NCBI RefSeq assembly: GCF_008831545.1 | Contig: NZ_CP044523.1 | Location: 1,488,001 to 1,552,000, forward strand | Length of the DNA: 64,000 nt | DNA from: Halorussus halophilus | GTDB taxonomy: Archaea > Halobacteriota > Halobacteria > Halobacteriales > Haladaptataceae | Direction: 5' to 3' | Part shown: in pieces, positions 27,381 through 35,412 of the stretch | Numbering within the stretch: the first letter of the stretch is position 1 | How the letters are laid out: every line of letters begins with the position of its first letter | Notes under the pieces: model-generated | What the model was told of the DNA's origin: nothing | What the model saw: the letters and a program-made list of their open reading frames with translations, nothing else | Databases searched by the model: none | Position numbers and translations under genes: made by a program

Positions 27381-27478
27381 CGGCCGTGAAGATTCGAGAA
27401 CTTATTTATCAAGTATCAGCCACCATTGGCTACTTCGAAGGCCATCTCTTTATGCCACCTCACGCAACATTTCTCAGC

Positions 27479-27679
27479 ATGAACTGGACGAAACTCCTCG
27501 CCGCGCTCGGCGTGGCCTCACTCGCCTTCGTCGTGGTAGGCGGACTGGTCGAACTTCTCACGGCGATTGCGGGCTACACCGCCGCACTGGCTGTCACCGC
27601 ACTGCTCGTCGTCGTCGTCCTCGCCGCAGTTCGATGGGGCGCGCGGTCGAAGCGCTGGCGAGCGAACCCGTACTGGTAA
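27479..27679 (+). CDS. Small two-TM membrane protein, 66 residues
   Basis: Starts MNWTKLLAALGVASLAFVVV; two hydrophobic segments and a basic C-terminus (RWGARSKRWRANPYW). A TATA-like TCTTTATG lies about 30 bases upstream of the ATG at 27479, which supports this start over the ATG at 27452. Function unknown. Confidence 0.62.
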   Translation: MNWTKLLAALGVASLAFVVVGGLVELLTAIAGYTAALAVTALLVVVVLAAVRWGARSKRWRANPYW

Positions 27680-27748
27680 GCAGACGACCCTGACGACGAA
27701 GCGAGGCGTGCCGGATTCTCGACTGAGCAGTGAGAAGAACTGTAGTTT

Positions 27749-28381
27749 CTACCGCCCTCGTCGCCCTTTCGTCTGCCGGTAGTCGCTGTCCATCAGCGAC
27801 TCGAAGTGGTCCAGAAACGCCTCGCGCTCGCTCTCGTTCTGTTCGAGCGGGTCGGCCATCGGCACGAGTTCGAAGCCGCGGCCGCGAATCGTCGTCGCGT
27901 GGTGGTCCGTCATCTTGATTTCGTCCGCGGGCGTCGTCGTGTACTCTGTCGCGATTGCTTCGAGCGCGCGCTCGCCGACCGGTACGAGGATTTCGGGGTT
28001 TATCATCCGAATCTCGGCGTTCAGATAGGGTTCGCAGGTCGTAATCTCCTCGTCTGTCGGCGGACGCTCGGGGTGACGACAGCGCGTGAGGTAGGTGACG
28101 AAGACGTTCTCCAGTTCTGGCTCGTCGGAACTCGGCAGAGAGTTGTTCAGTCCGAGCAGGCCCAAAATGTGTTGGAGTGCCTCGCCGCGCTCGTCGCCGG
28201 TGAACGGCACACCTGTCTCGTCCGCGCCCGCGTCGGGCATCTCGCCGACGAAGAGGAAGTCCGCGCCCACGTCGCCGTAGCCGTGGACGAGCGACTTGCG
28301 GGTCTCGCAGAGTGCCGCGCAGTTCGTACACGCCTCGTCCATCCCGAAGGGGTTCGAACGAGTCTGCTGGTTCGCGTCCAT
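27749..28381 (-). CDS. Uracil-DNA glycosylase family protein, iron-sulfur type
   Basis: A 210-residue member of the family 4/5-like UDG superfamily, removing uracil from DNA. N-terminal CTNCAALCETR and later CRHPERP and TTCEPYLN provide the four cysteines of a 4Fe-4S cluster. Motif 1 is VGEMPDAGADETGVPFTG, an imperfect form of GEAPGxxE. The second (HPS-type) motif is weak (TDHHATTI), so activity should be tested rather than assumed. Start at MDANQQTRSNPFG. Confidence 0.78.
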   Translation of the reverse strand: MDANQQTRSNPFGMDEACTNCAALCETRKSLVHGYGDVGADFLFVGEMPDAGADETGVPFTGDERGEALQHILGLLGLNNSLPSSDEPELENVFVTYLTRCRHPERPPTDEEITTCEPYLNAEIRMINPEILVPVGERALEAIATEYTTTPADEIKMTDHHATTIRGRGFELVPMADPLEQNESEREAFLDHFESLMDSDYRQTKGRRGR

Positions 28382-28533
28382 CGTCCGTACCGTGGAACCG
28401 GAGCAGTAAAAGCGGGACGGGACGCCGACAGTGGTTCGGCAATCTCGGATACACGGGTTCAACGGGCTGTTTCCCGGCGAAAACGGTGTGCGAAGTTTAT
28501 CGAACTCCTCGCGGTTCGTTCGGCGGGGGTTCG

Positions 28534-29220
28534 ATGACAGCACGAAAGTCGAAGACGGAGAGAACAGAGACGACCGAAGCGTCGTCACGACGCCGATTTC
28601 TGAAAGCCACGGGTGCAATCGGCGCGGCCACAGTCGGCGTGTCGGGAACGCTCGGCGCGTTCAGCACGGACGTAGCCGCACAAGAGTCGCCGATTCAATT
28701 CGCGGGCCGCCGGGGAGGATGGCGGGGCGTCGCACCAGAGTCGATTCGCGGACGGACGAATCCGACGCTCTCGCTCGAACGCGGGACGACCTACACCGTG
28801 GTCTGGGTGAACCGCGACGGATTGCCACACACGTTCAGCATCGAGGACGCTGAGGGGAACAGGTTGGAAGTTCTGAAGCCAATCGACGCGAGCGAAGTCG
28901 ATGTCGGCGGCATGAACCAGACCGTCACGAGGGTCGAAGAGACGACTGCGATGACGAACGAGACGACAACAGCAGAGGGGACGACAACGGCGGAGGAGAC
29001 GGCGACGAACGAGACGACGGCAGCGACCGAGACGCCGACTGCCGAAGGCCGGGTGACGACGCTCGCTGGCGAACTCGTGGACGTGTCCCAAGAGTTGACT
29101 GAAGAGGGGGCCGTGCAGGCGGTGCAGTTCGTCGCCACAGTGGAGATGTCGCGCTACCGATGCACAGTTCACCCGGGGACGATGGTCGGAAACATCACGG
29201 TCGAGAGCGGCGGCCCGTAG
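28534..29220 (+). CDS. Exported cupredoxin-like (halocyanin-type) protein A, Tat substrate
   Basis: 228 residues. Tat signal: SSRRRFLKATGAIGAATVGV, with a likely cleavage after DVAA. The mature part has cupredoxin features: TLSLERGTTYTVVWVNRDGLPHTFSI (first Cu His), and Cys-His-Met in YRCTVHPGTMVG. Between them sits a Thr/Glu-rich low-complexity insert (about residues 135-178). A paralogue lies at 33263. Probably a membrane-surface electron carrier or copper protein. Confidence 0.82.
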   Translation: MTARKSKTERTETTEASSRRRFLKATGAIGAATVGVSGTLGAFSTDVAAQESPIQFAGRRGGWRGVAPESIRGRTNPTLSLERGTTYTVVWVNRDGLPHTFSIEDAEGNRLEVLKPIDASEVDVGGMNQTVTRVEETTAMTNETTTAEGTTTAEETATNETTAATETPTAEGRVTTLAGELVDVSQELTEEGAVQAVQFVATVEMSRYRCTVHPGTMVGNITVESGGP

Positions 29221-29234
29221 CTACACCCTCGTTT

Positions 29235-30173
29235 TCACGACTCCGACTCTACGTCCGACTCCGGTTCTGACTCCGATTCCGACGTCGATTCGTCGGGCCG
29301 AAGATACGGCCGAATCTGGTCGAAGTGCGGGCCGCGCGTCACTCGCTCGTACTGTCGGTCGTGGGTCACGAACCCGTACTCGCTCAGTTTCGGGAGGTGG
29401 ACCTGTAGGAGCGATATTCGGACCGACCGTCGTTCGGTCGGTTCCGCACCGGCGACCAGTCTGGTGAGTTCGTCCGTCGAGAGTCCACCGTCTGTTTCGC
29501 TGAGGGCGTCGAGGACGCGTCGGCGCAAAGATTTCCGGACGGCGGCGAAACAGTCGTCTACGGACGGTTCGGGGGATTCTCTGGACTCCGAACGGTCGAA
29601 CTCGACCACCGTATCGAACAGTGCCCGAATCGTTCGGAGACCGTCACTGTCGTGTTCGCTCGGCGTCAGACAGAAGTAGGAGTCCGCATCGTGGGCCGCC
29701 AACGAACTGAGGAAGTCGTCGAGGAACGCACGCGCGTCGGCCGCACCGACGTGGTCTACGAGCACGTTCAGCGAGTCGAAGTATACGACCGTTCGGCCGT
29801 CAACTGGCCACGAGTCGAGATAGCCTTCGACTGCACGGTGTACCGCCGCCGGGTTCGAGGGGTCGGCCACACCACGAACGACGTTCTGCGGGCCGCCCGT
29901 CGCGGAACTGCCGCTCTTGGCGGCGCTCGTCGCACGCATCGCCGCGCCGACGCTGACTACGCCGACGTTTCGCGGTGGTCGTTTTGCGTGACTCCGCCAC
30001 GTGTCGAGGAACCGACGCGGGCCGTCGTACGTAACTGCCAGAACGTCGTCGGTCGTTGGGTCGTCTACGAGCAACGACAGCGGTATCTCGTCGGGCGACT
30101 CCCGGAGTACGAGGGTTTGCCCGTCGCCGCCAACGCGCGTCCGAATTAGCGTCGTCTCGGTCACCGTTGTCAC
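29235..30173 (-). CDS. DUF7504-like RecA-fold domain fused to a DUF7344-like winged helix
   Basis: 312 residues. The first 200 read as a RecA/KaiC-like alpha/beta fold without an intact Walker A (SLLVDDPTTDDVLAVTYDGPRR; TVVYFDSLNVLVDHVG in the Walker B position). Residues about 215-290 form a winged helix (RRRVLDALSETDGGLSTDELTRLVAG ... HLPKLSEYGFVTHD) of the haloarchaeal DUF7344 type. A Ser/Glu/Asp tail follows. Probable transcription regulator. Its start overlaps the stop of the upstream HalOD1-like gene by four bases. Confidence 0.78.
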   Translation of the reverse strand: MTTVTETTLIRTRVGGDGQTLVLRESPDEIPLSLLVDDPTTDDVLAVTYDGPRRFLDTWRSHAKRPPRNVGVVSVGAAMRATSAAKSGSSATGGPQNVVRGVADPSNPAAVHRAVEGYLDSWPVDGRTVVYFDSLNVLVDHVGAADARAFLDDFLSSLAAHDADSYFCLTPSEHDSDGLRTIRALFDTVVEFDRSESRESPEPSVDDCFAAVRKSLRRRVLDALSETDGGLSTDELTRLVAGAEPTERRSVRISLLQVHLPKLSEYGFVTHDRQYERVTRGPHFDQIRPYLRPDESTSESESEPESDVESES

Positions 30174-30541
30174 TCCTCTCGCGTGGACGACGGGGCGTTT
30201 CGAATCCGTACGTGACCGTCCGCGTAGGTGGCGACTTCCAGTCCACAGAGGTAGAAGACGACGCAGGAGTTCGGGTTGGCCTCCCGGTTCTCGAACAACG
30301 TGTCGAGTGAGTCGGGGTCTACAGCCTCCGCGAGTGGGATGAGCGTCGTGGTCGGGTCTACGTCCGCGATGTCGGCGATTGCCTCGATAACCGTCTCGCT
30401 CAACGTCGCGGAACCTGCCGGGTCGTGGTACGCGTGGTACGCTTCGTCCTGTCCCTCAACTTCGAGCAGTCTCGAAACAGTTTCGTCTTCGTATACATCT
30501 GGTTTTGACACAGTTCCCGGCCTCTGGAACTTATTATTCAT
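30170..30541 (-). CDS. HalOD1 output-domain protein
   Basis: 123 residues. The C-terminal 80 (LSETVIEAIADIADVDPTTTLIPLAEAVDPDSLDTLF ... VVFYLCGLEVATYADGHV) match the haloarchaeal HalOD1 output domain, usually found in or next to signalling proteins. It is translationally coupled to the DUF7504/DUF7344 regulator (ATGA overlap), so they likely act together. Confidence 0.8.
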   Translation of the reverse strand: MNNKFQRPGTVSKPDVYEDETVSRLLEVEGQDEAYHAYHDPAGSATLSETVIEAIADIADVDPTTTLIPLAEAVDPDSLDTLFENREANPNSCVVFYLCGLEVATYADGHVRIRNAPSSTREE

Positions 30542-30730
30542 TTGAGGCTAATAAACTTATTGCAGATTTTCTGATGTTTCTGCGGTGGCGATTCGAGTCG
30601 GCGACCCGGATGTAACGAGAGCCTACGATGAGGGAAACGACACATACCGAAGCGTAGGTTCGGTTTGTTCCAAGTTAGGCGGTGTATGTCCAAAAGGGTG
30701 GCTCTCGTTTGCCATGTCGGTGTTGCAAGC

Positions 30731-30865
30731 ATGACCAAAACGCTACGCTCGCGGGTCGCCAAGCGACCCAGACTCGTCGGCGCGTTGTTCGCCCTGTTCG
30801 TACTACTCGCCTCCGTCGGAAACGCGGCCGCCGGGCGTTGTCTGGCAGTAATCTTCGGACCTTAA
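30731..30865 (+). CDS. DUF7503-like 44-residue membrane peptide
   Basis: MTKTLRSRVAKRPRLVGALF: a basic head, then a single hydrophobic segment LFVLLASVGNAAAG and a short tail. By recall this layout matches the very short haloarchaeal DUF7503 proteins. An ATG at 30686 would add 15 residues. Its stop overlaps the stop of the convergent CHAT gene within TTAA (30862-30865). Confidence 0.55.
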   Translation: MTKTLRSRVAKRPRLVGALFALFVLLASVGNAAAGRCLAVIFGP

Positions 30866-33009
30866 AGTTCGAGACCGTCGGACAGCCATCTCAGTACGCC
30901 GTCCTGTTTTACCGGTTGGTGTTCACGTTCGAGATACTCGCGTGCCGTCTCGGCCGTGACCCGGAACGGACCGATTGGTCCCGGCACGAGGAAGTGGCTG
31001 TCGTCGTCGCCGACGGTCGGCCGCGCGAGCGTGCCCATACCGCCTTCCCGCGGGGCGTACGTGTGGACCGTCAAGTCGTACTCGTCGGCACTAACTGCGT
31101 CGAGTTCGCAGAGCATGGGGAGACTCGTCTCCGACTGGACGACGGCGAATCGGCCGTCGCCGACGACTAAGTAGTGACCGCCGACGATGCTCTCGCCGCG
31201 CGCGACGGTGAGCGAGGCGTTTAGTGGGAACCCGAAGTTCAACAGTCGGGCCATCGTCGCGCCCACCCGCATCGCACCGCTGTCGATGACTTCGCTGAAC
31301 GTGACGACGCCCCCGACGCTCCCTCCTTCGAGGAGTGCCATCCCCTGCCCGTAGGACGTGCAGGCGTTCAGCAGGAAGGCGTCCACTTCGACAGTTTCGA
31401 GCGTCCTCGCGTCCAGCGACCCGTCGGCGCAGTCGAAGCCGTCGTCGTCGATGTGGCCGATGTAGTGGAGGAAGTCGGTTTCGGACGTGAGAACGTCGCG
31501 TAACTCACTGCGCGTCAGGTCGTAGTGAAACGTCACCTCGAACGGAAGGTTGTCGCGGGTACCGTAGGCTTCGCTTACCGCGTCGTCTTCCGCGCGCATC
31601 GTCGCGTCGTTGCAGACGACGGTGATGTCGATGTCCTCCGCGTTCGGTTGCCTGTCCAACCAGTTGCGAAATGCGACTGTTGTGGCTTTGCTCGCGCCGA
31701 AGGGAATCCCGTCTCCGAACCACGCCGACTCGACGGAGTCCGCTTCTGGTGGACGCACCATCGCCGGAAGCGTGAACTCGTCTGTGTCGTCCTCACCTTC
31801 GCCAGTAGTGTCGTCCTCACCTCTGTCGGCAGTGTCCTCGGTGTTGCCGCTCTCACTATCGTCGCCACTGCCCTCGTTTCCACCACTCCGAGTCTGTCCG
31901 GACATGAAGTCGTCGAGGACGGACGACCGCAACTCATCGGTCGAAACGGGCGTTCCGTCTGCGGGTCGGACGACCGCGAGGTCGCCGACGACGAACGGAA
32001 CGGCTTCGACGCCCGCCGGGTCGGGGTCTACGAACGCCGTCACGTTCCACCGCGGGAGGAACTCCTCGATAGTCTCGAACGGCACTTCGAGGTAGGCTTT
32101 CAGTCGCTCTGCCAGCGACGCGTCGTAGAGCGCCGGAAAGTCGAGGTCCACGAGCGGTTCGACCTCCGCTCGCTCGTGGAGGTCCACTTCGTAGTACCCC
32201 TCCGTCCGCGTGATGCAGTCGAAGAAGAACGTCTGCTTGAGGACGCGGGCGACCGACTGATCGAACGCCGTAGAGTCGTCTGTGTCGTCGCCGAGCGCGT
32301 GCGAGAAGCCGTTTTCGGCCTCGATACGTGGCTCCGTTCCCGGCACTAACTCTGCGCCGAGGTAGAACGCGAGCGGTGCGGCGACGACTGCCGCGCGGTG
32401 CGTCTGCGGAACCGAAATTTCGACTCCCGTGTCCGGTTTCGACAGCGGTTCGGGTACCGAAAATTCGTCGCCGAGTTCGACGAGTGGTGGGTGGCCTCGA
32501 AGCGTCGGATACGACCGCTCGACGCTCGTCGTCTTCAGCGCGGACCCGAGATAGGAGACGGCACGCAGGGCGTCTTCGGGGTCAGTCGTCGTGGTAATCG
32601 TCGCGGCTGGTTGCTCGTGGTACGACCGCGCGCCGACCAGCAGTCCGTCCGCGAACGAGACGGAGAGTCGTCCACCGTCGTTCGTCGCCTCCAGTGGTCC
32701 TACACCTCGCAAGTAGAGTTTCACGGGTGCGTTGACCTCGACTTCGTACTCACCGGCGGGGAGCGACACGGGCGACTCGGGACGAATCGCGGCGACCATC
32801 TCGCCGTCGCGGCGAACGTACGCGTCGGTGATGCCGTCTACGACGACAGAATCTGTAGCCACGGCTACCGCGGCATCGACCGGGAAGGCGAACCGACTCG
32901 GTGGAACTGTTTCCGGGCGCACGCGTCGCCCGACGGTGAGTTCGAATCGACGCCGTTCGATGGGGTCTACGACTTCGAGACCATCTGCGTGTGCATTGAA
33001 CGAGACCAC
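30862..33009 (-). CDS. CHAT-domain (caspase-like) protein, 715 residues
   Basis: The C-terminal third reads as a CHAT peptidase fold: strand and catalytic His519 in LHYIGHIDDDG, then catalytic Cys550 in FLLNACTSYGQGMALLEGG, with GVVTFSEVIDSGAM following. The 31-residue spacing fits the His/Cys dyad of caspase-like folds. The N-terminal 370 residues (MVSFNAHADGLEVVDPIERR) are a beta-rich haloarchaeal domain, joined by an acidic Asp/Glu/Gly/Ser linker (about 375-410). No signal peptide or TM segment, so cytoplasmic. It starts at GTG. CHAT proteases in other prokaryotes act in regulated proteolysis and defence; target here is unknown. Confidence 0.72.
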   Translation of the reverse strand: MVSFNAHADGLEVVDPIERRRFELTVGRRVRPETVPPSRFAFPVDAAVAVATDSVVVDGITDAYVRRDGEMVAAIRPESPVSLPAGEYEVEVNAPVKLYLRGVGPLEATNDGGRLSVSFADGLLVGARSYHEQPAATITTTTDPEDALRAVSYLGSALKTTSVERSYPTLRGHPPLVELGDEFSVPEPLSKPDTGVEISVPQTHRAAVVAAPLAFYLGAELVPGTEPRIEAENGFSHALGDDTDDSTAFDQSVARVLKQTFFFDCITRTEGYYEVDLHERAEVEPLVDLDFPALYDASLAERLKAYLEVPFETIEEFLPRWNVTAFVDPDPAGVEAVPFVVGDLAVVRPADGTPVSTDELRSSVLDDFMSGQTRSGGNEGSGDDSESGNTEDTADRGEDDTTGEGEDDTDEFTLPAMVRPPEADSVESAWFGDGIPFGASKATTVAFRNWLDRQPNAEDIDITVVCNDATMRAEDDAVSEAYGTRDNLPFEVTFHYDLTRSELRDVLTSETDFLHYIGHIDDDGFDCADGSLDARTLETVEVDAFLLNACTSYGQGMALLEGGSVGGVVTFSEVIDSGAMRVGATMARLLNFGFPLNASLTVARGESIVGGHYLVVGDGRFAVVQSETSLPMLCELDAVSADEYDLTVHTYAPREGGMGTLARPTVGDDDSHFLVPGPIGPFRVTAETAREYLEREHQPVKQDGVLRWLSDGLEL

Positions 33010-33262
33010 GCGAACACCTTGTGAACCCTTCGTTGGGCTATCTTTGTATTTCTCTTCGATGCAAAAAATCTACTGGATAGTTCGGCGTATCGTACAAATA
33101 TCTCGCCAGACGCCTGGCCCCGCCGAGAGACCCGTGCAATCGTGTCGATTTAACGGACGATTTTGCGACAGAACGACTCGTTACCCGTCAGCCGAACTGT
33201 TCCACGCACAGAACAGTGCGGGCGTTTTACCCGAGTCGCCGACGTCGATGTGTCGGAGAAAC

Positions 33263-33877
33263 ATGACACGAAGACAATCTCGTCGCCGCTTCCTGAAAGC
33301 GGCGGCCGCGACCAGTGTGGTAGCAGGCCTCAATGCTGCGGTCCTCGCACGGGGGCAAGAAACCGACGAACAGACGATTCTGCTGGGAGGCAGGACGAGC
33401 GGTTGGCTCGGCTATCGAGTGCCTGGTGGAGAGCCAGACGCCGACTCGAACCCGACGCTGAACCTCCAGCCTGGGACGACCTACACGCTACTCTGGAAGA
33501 ACGTAGACGCTCAACCGCACAACTTCGCCATCCAAGATTCGAACGGGAACAACCTCCAAGTTCTCCGGCCAATCTCCGTCAGCGCCGACCAGTTCGAATC
33601 GATGAATCAGAGCGCAGGAAATCAGACGGCTGGGAACGACTCGGGAATGATGGGCAACGATTCGGGGATGATGGGTGACAACGGAACCACGACCGCGGGC
33701 GGCGAACTCCTCGCACAGACCGAAATCATCTCCGAGCAGGGAGCGGTTCAAGGCGTCCAGTTCACCGCCACCGAGGAGATGGCGACGTACATCTGTTTGG
33801 TCCACCCGAACACGATGGTCGGCGAAGTATCGCTGTCAGGTGGCGATGGCGGAGCGGGGAACAACAGTTCGGCGTAA
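33263..33877 (+). CDS. Exported cupredoxin-like protein B, Tat substrate
   Basis: 204 residues. Tat signal RRQSRRRFLKAAAATSVVAG. The mature part repeats the layout of the protein at 28534: TLNLQPGTTYTLLWKNVDAQPHNFAI (Cu His), and Cys-His-Met in YICLVHPNTMVG. The insert between these is Asn/Gly/Met-rich (NDSGMMGNDSGMMGDNG), where Met repeats could bind Cu(I). Ends in a Gly/Asn/Ser tail. The two cupredoxins flank the regulator/CHAT block. Confidence 0.82.
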   Translation: MTRRQSRRRFLKAAAATSVVAGLNAAVLARGQETDEQTILLGGRTSGWLGYRVPGGEPDADSNPTLNLQPGTTYTLLWKNVDAQPHNFAIQDSNGNNLQVLRPISVSADQFESMNQSAGNQTAGNDSGMMGNDSGMMGDNGTTTAGGELLAQTEIISEQGAVQGVQFTATEEMATYICLVHPNTMVGEVSLSGGDGGAGNNSSA

Positions 33878-33959
33878 CTGTTGATACCACACTCGAACTA
33901 CGTTGGAGTTGCCAACCGAGATAGGTTGGAATTAAGTCGATCGACCTGAACGGATACGT

Positions 33960-34637
33960 ATGAGTAGCGGAGCGACGACACCGCTCTTCCGTGGCTCGGG
34001 GGCCACTGCGGACGAAGAGCGGTTCGTCCAGCAGTTACAGGAACTGAAGCGGTCGGGGAGTAGCGTTCTCGTCACGGGGAAAGTCCAAGCAAACGTCGCT
34101 ATGCGACACGGGCGACTGGCACTCGGCGACGAGACGAACGCGCAGGTCGTCGCGTCCGCACATTCGACGCCGGGGGCACTCCTCCCCGAGGGCGTGTCGG
34201 CACTTGACCCGACAGTGACGATGATACGTCGGACGAATCAACACCGGTCGGTCACGTTCGAGGACGCCTCCTCGGCGGCAAACGAGGCCGAGTTGAGCGA
34301 GCTTCGAGAGGACATCGGCGACGCGGTGGCCGCGTTCAACGCACAGTACGAACTGGGACCGAGCGCGCTCCGCGCGACGGTCGATTCGCTCGGTGAACTG
34401 CTGGACGAGTCCGACGTCGAGGACGCCGAGCACTTCCTCCGAGACGTATCCCGGTCCGTGAAACTCGTCAACGGCGGCTGTTACTTCTACCTGCGGCGGG
34501 CGGACGACAGCGACGTCGTCCAGCGATTGTCTTCCGTTGTCGATGCCCGCGTCGAACTCCGACAGACGAGACGCGAGGCCCAACAGCGGTGGCACATTCC
34601 CGGCGAGGGAATTACCACGGACTGGATTTCACTGTAG
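33960..34637 (+). CDS. DUF7504-like RecA-fold protein
   Basis: 225 residues resembling the N-terminal domain of the protein at 29235 (RFVQQLQELKRSGSSVLVTGKVQANVAM; AEHFLRDVSRSVKLVNGGCYFYLRR), without a winged helix or intact Walker A. Likely a signalling or regulatory protein of the haloarchaeal DUF7504 group. No partner gene overlaps it. Confidence 0.65.
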   Translation: MSSGATTPLFRGSGATADEERFVQQLQELKRSGSSVLVTGKVQANVAMRHGRLALGDETNAQVVASAHSTPGALLPEGVSALDPTVTMIRRTNQHRSVTFEDASSAANEAELSELREDIGDAVAAFNAQYELGPSALRATVDSLGELLDESDVEDAEHFLRDVSRSVKLVNGGCYFYLRRADDSDVVQRLSSVVDARVELRQTRREAQQRWHIPGEGITTDWISL

Positions 34638-34977
34638 GTATTCGTCCGACCGTATCGCCACTCGCCGACGGCGCGGGTATCGTAATCCTCGGTCTCATCG
34701 AGACTGCCCGGTTCGTCGTTCGCAAGCAGGACACTGACGAGTATCGTCGCCACGCCGCCGTTCAGCGTACGATTGCTAAAACCGGTCGGTCGGTTGGAAT
34801 ACGGTTGTTCGTAAGTTTGTGACTGCGAGATAGAGAAGTCCTGAGTTCAGCCAAGTCCCCTCTGGTCTCGACCTCACGCGACCTTCGGCAGACGAAGATA
34901 TTTAAGAGAGAACCGGGGTAACTTCGCCCGCAGAACGCTCGCAAGCCGAGATTCGTTACTCGGATAGTTACAGAACT
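34638..34977. other. Intergenic gap with a promoter for the 34978 gene
   Basis: No convincing gene. Open frames here are basic and unlike haloarchaeal proteins. The only clear signal is a TATA-like ATATTTAA at about 34898-34905 on the plus strand, about 73 bases before the next ATG. Confidence 0.55.
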
Positions 34978-35226
34978 ATGGCAGTTAGCAACAGCTATCG
35001 AGAACGACGCACCGTCCGCGAACTCCGGCAGTGGTTCGCCCTCCCTGTTTTCCGCTCCGAAGACGACACGTGTTCTGGCGTGGCCGTCGAGCGCACACTG
35101 GAGACGGAACTGGGCTACGGAGGACTGGGACGTTCGTGGTCGTATCCCAACTTGGACACTCTCGGTACGAAGGGCCTCGTCGCTATCTCTCAGTTTCCGG
35201 GGACCAGCGATGACTCGAAGGAATAG
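34978..35226 (+). CDS. Small protein of 82 residues, unknown function
   Basis: MAVSNSYRERRTVRELRQWFALPVFRSEDDTCSGVAVERTLE-type start, no TM segment; the pattern ELGYGGLGRSWSYPNLDTLGTKGLVAI could be part of a small winged-helix or beta fold, but I do not recognise a family. It ends two bases before the start of the zinc-ribbon gene at 35229, so they probably share a transcript. Confidence 0.5.
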   Translation: MAVSNSYRERRTVRELRQWFALPVFRSEDDTCSGVAVERTLETELGYGGLGRSWSYPNLDTLGTKGLVAISQFPGTSDDSKE

Positions 35227-35228
35227 CC

Positions 35229-35402
35229 ATGAGTGACGACGATGTGAACCGTATCGACTGTCCGCGTTGCGACCGCCCGATTCGCGCCGTCTCCTCGACT
35301 GGTCCGGGAACCCATCGCGCCCACCCGTGTGGGCATCTGGTCTCGGTAGCGTTCGCCCGTTGGGCGTCGTCGAAATCCGACGACGAAACTGACACGCCCT
35401 GA
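35229..35402 (+). CDS. 57-residue zinc-ribbon-like protein
   Basis: Translation from the ATG at 35229 gives MSDDDVNRIDCPRCDRPIRA, then a HRAHPCGHLVSVAFARW motif and an acidic tail. CPRC plus HPCGH form one possible zinc site (three Cys and His). The acidic head and tail and the tight spacing after the previous gene support coding. It is convergent with aroC. Confidence 0.6.
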   Translation: MSDDDVNRIDCPRCDRPIRAVSSTGPGTHRAHPCGHLVSVAFARWASSKSDDETDTP

Positions 35403-35412
35403 ATCTCTGTCG

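Noticed and set aside
27061-27693. 210-codon plus-strand open frame across the hairpins
   Set aside because: Arg/Cys-rich product running through both inverted repeats and antisense to the zinc finger gene.
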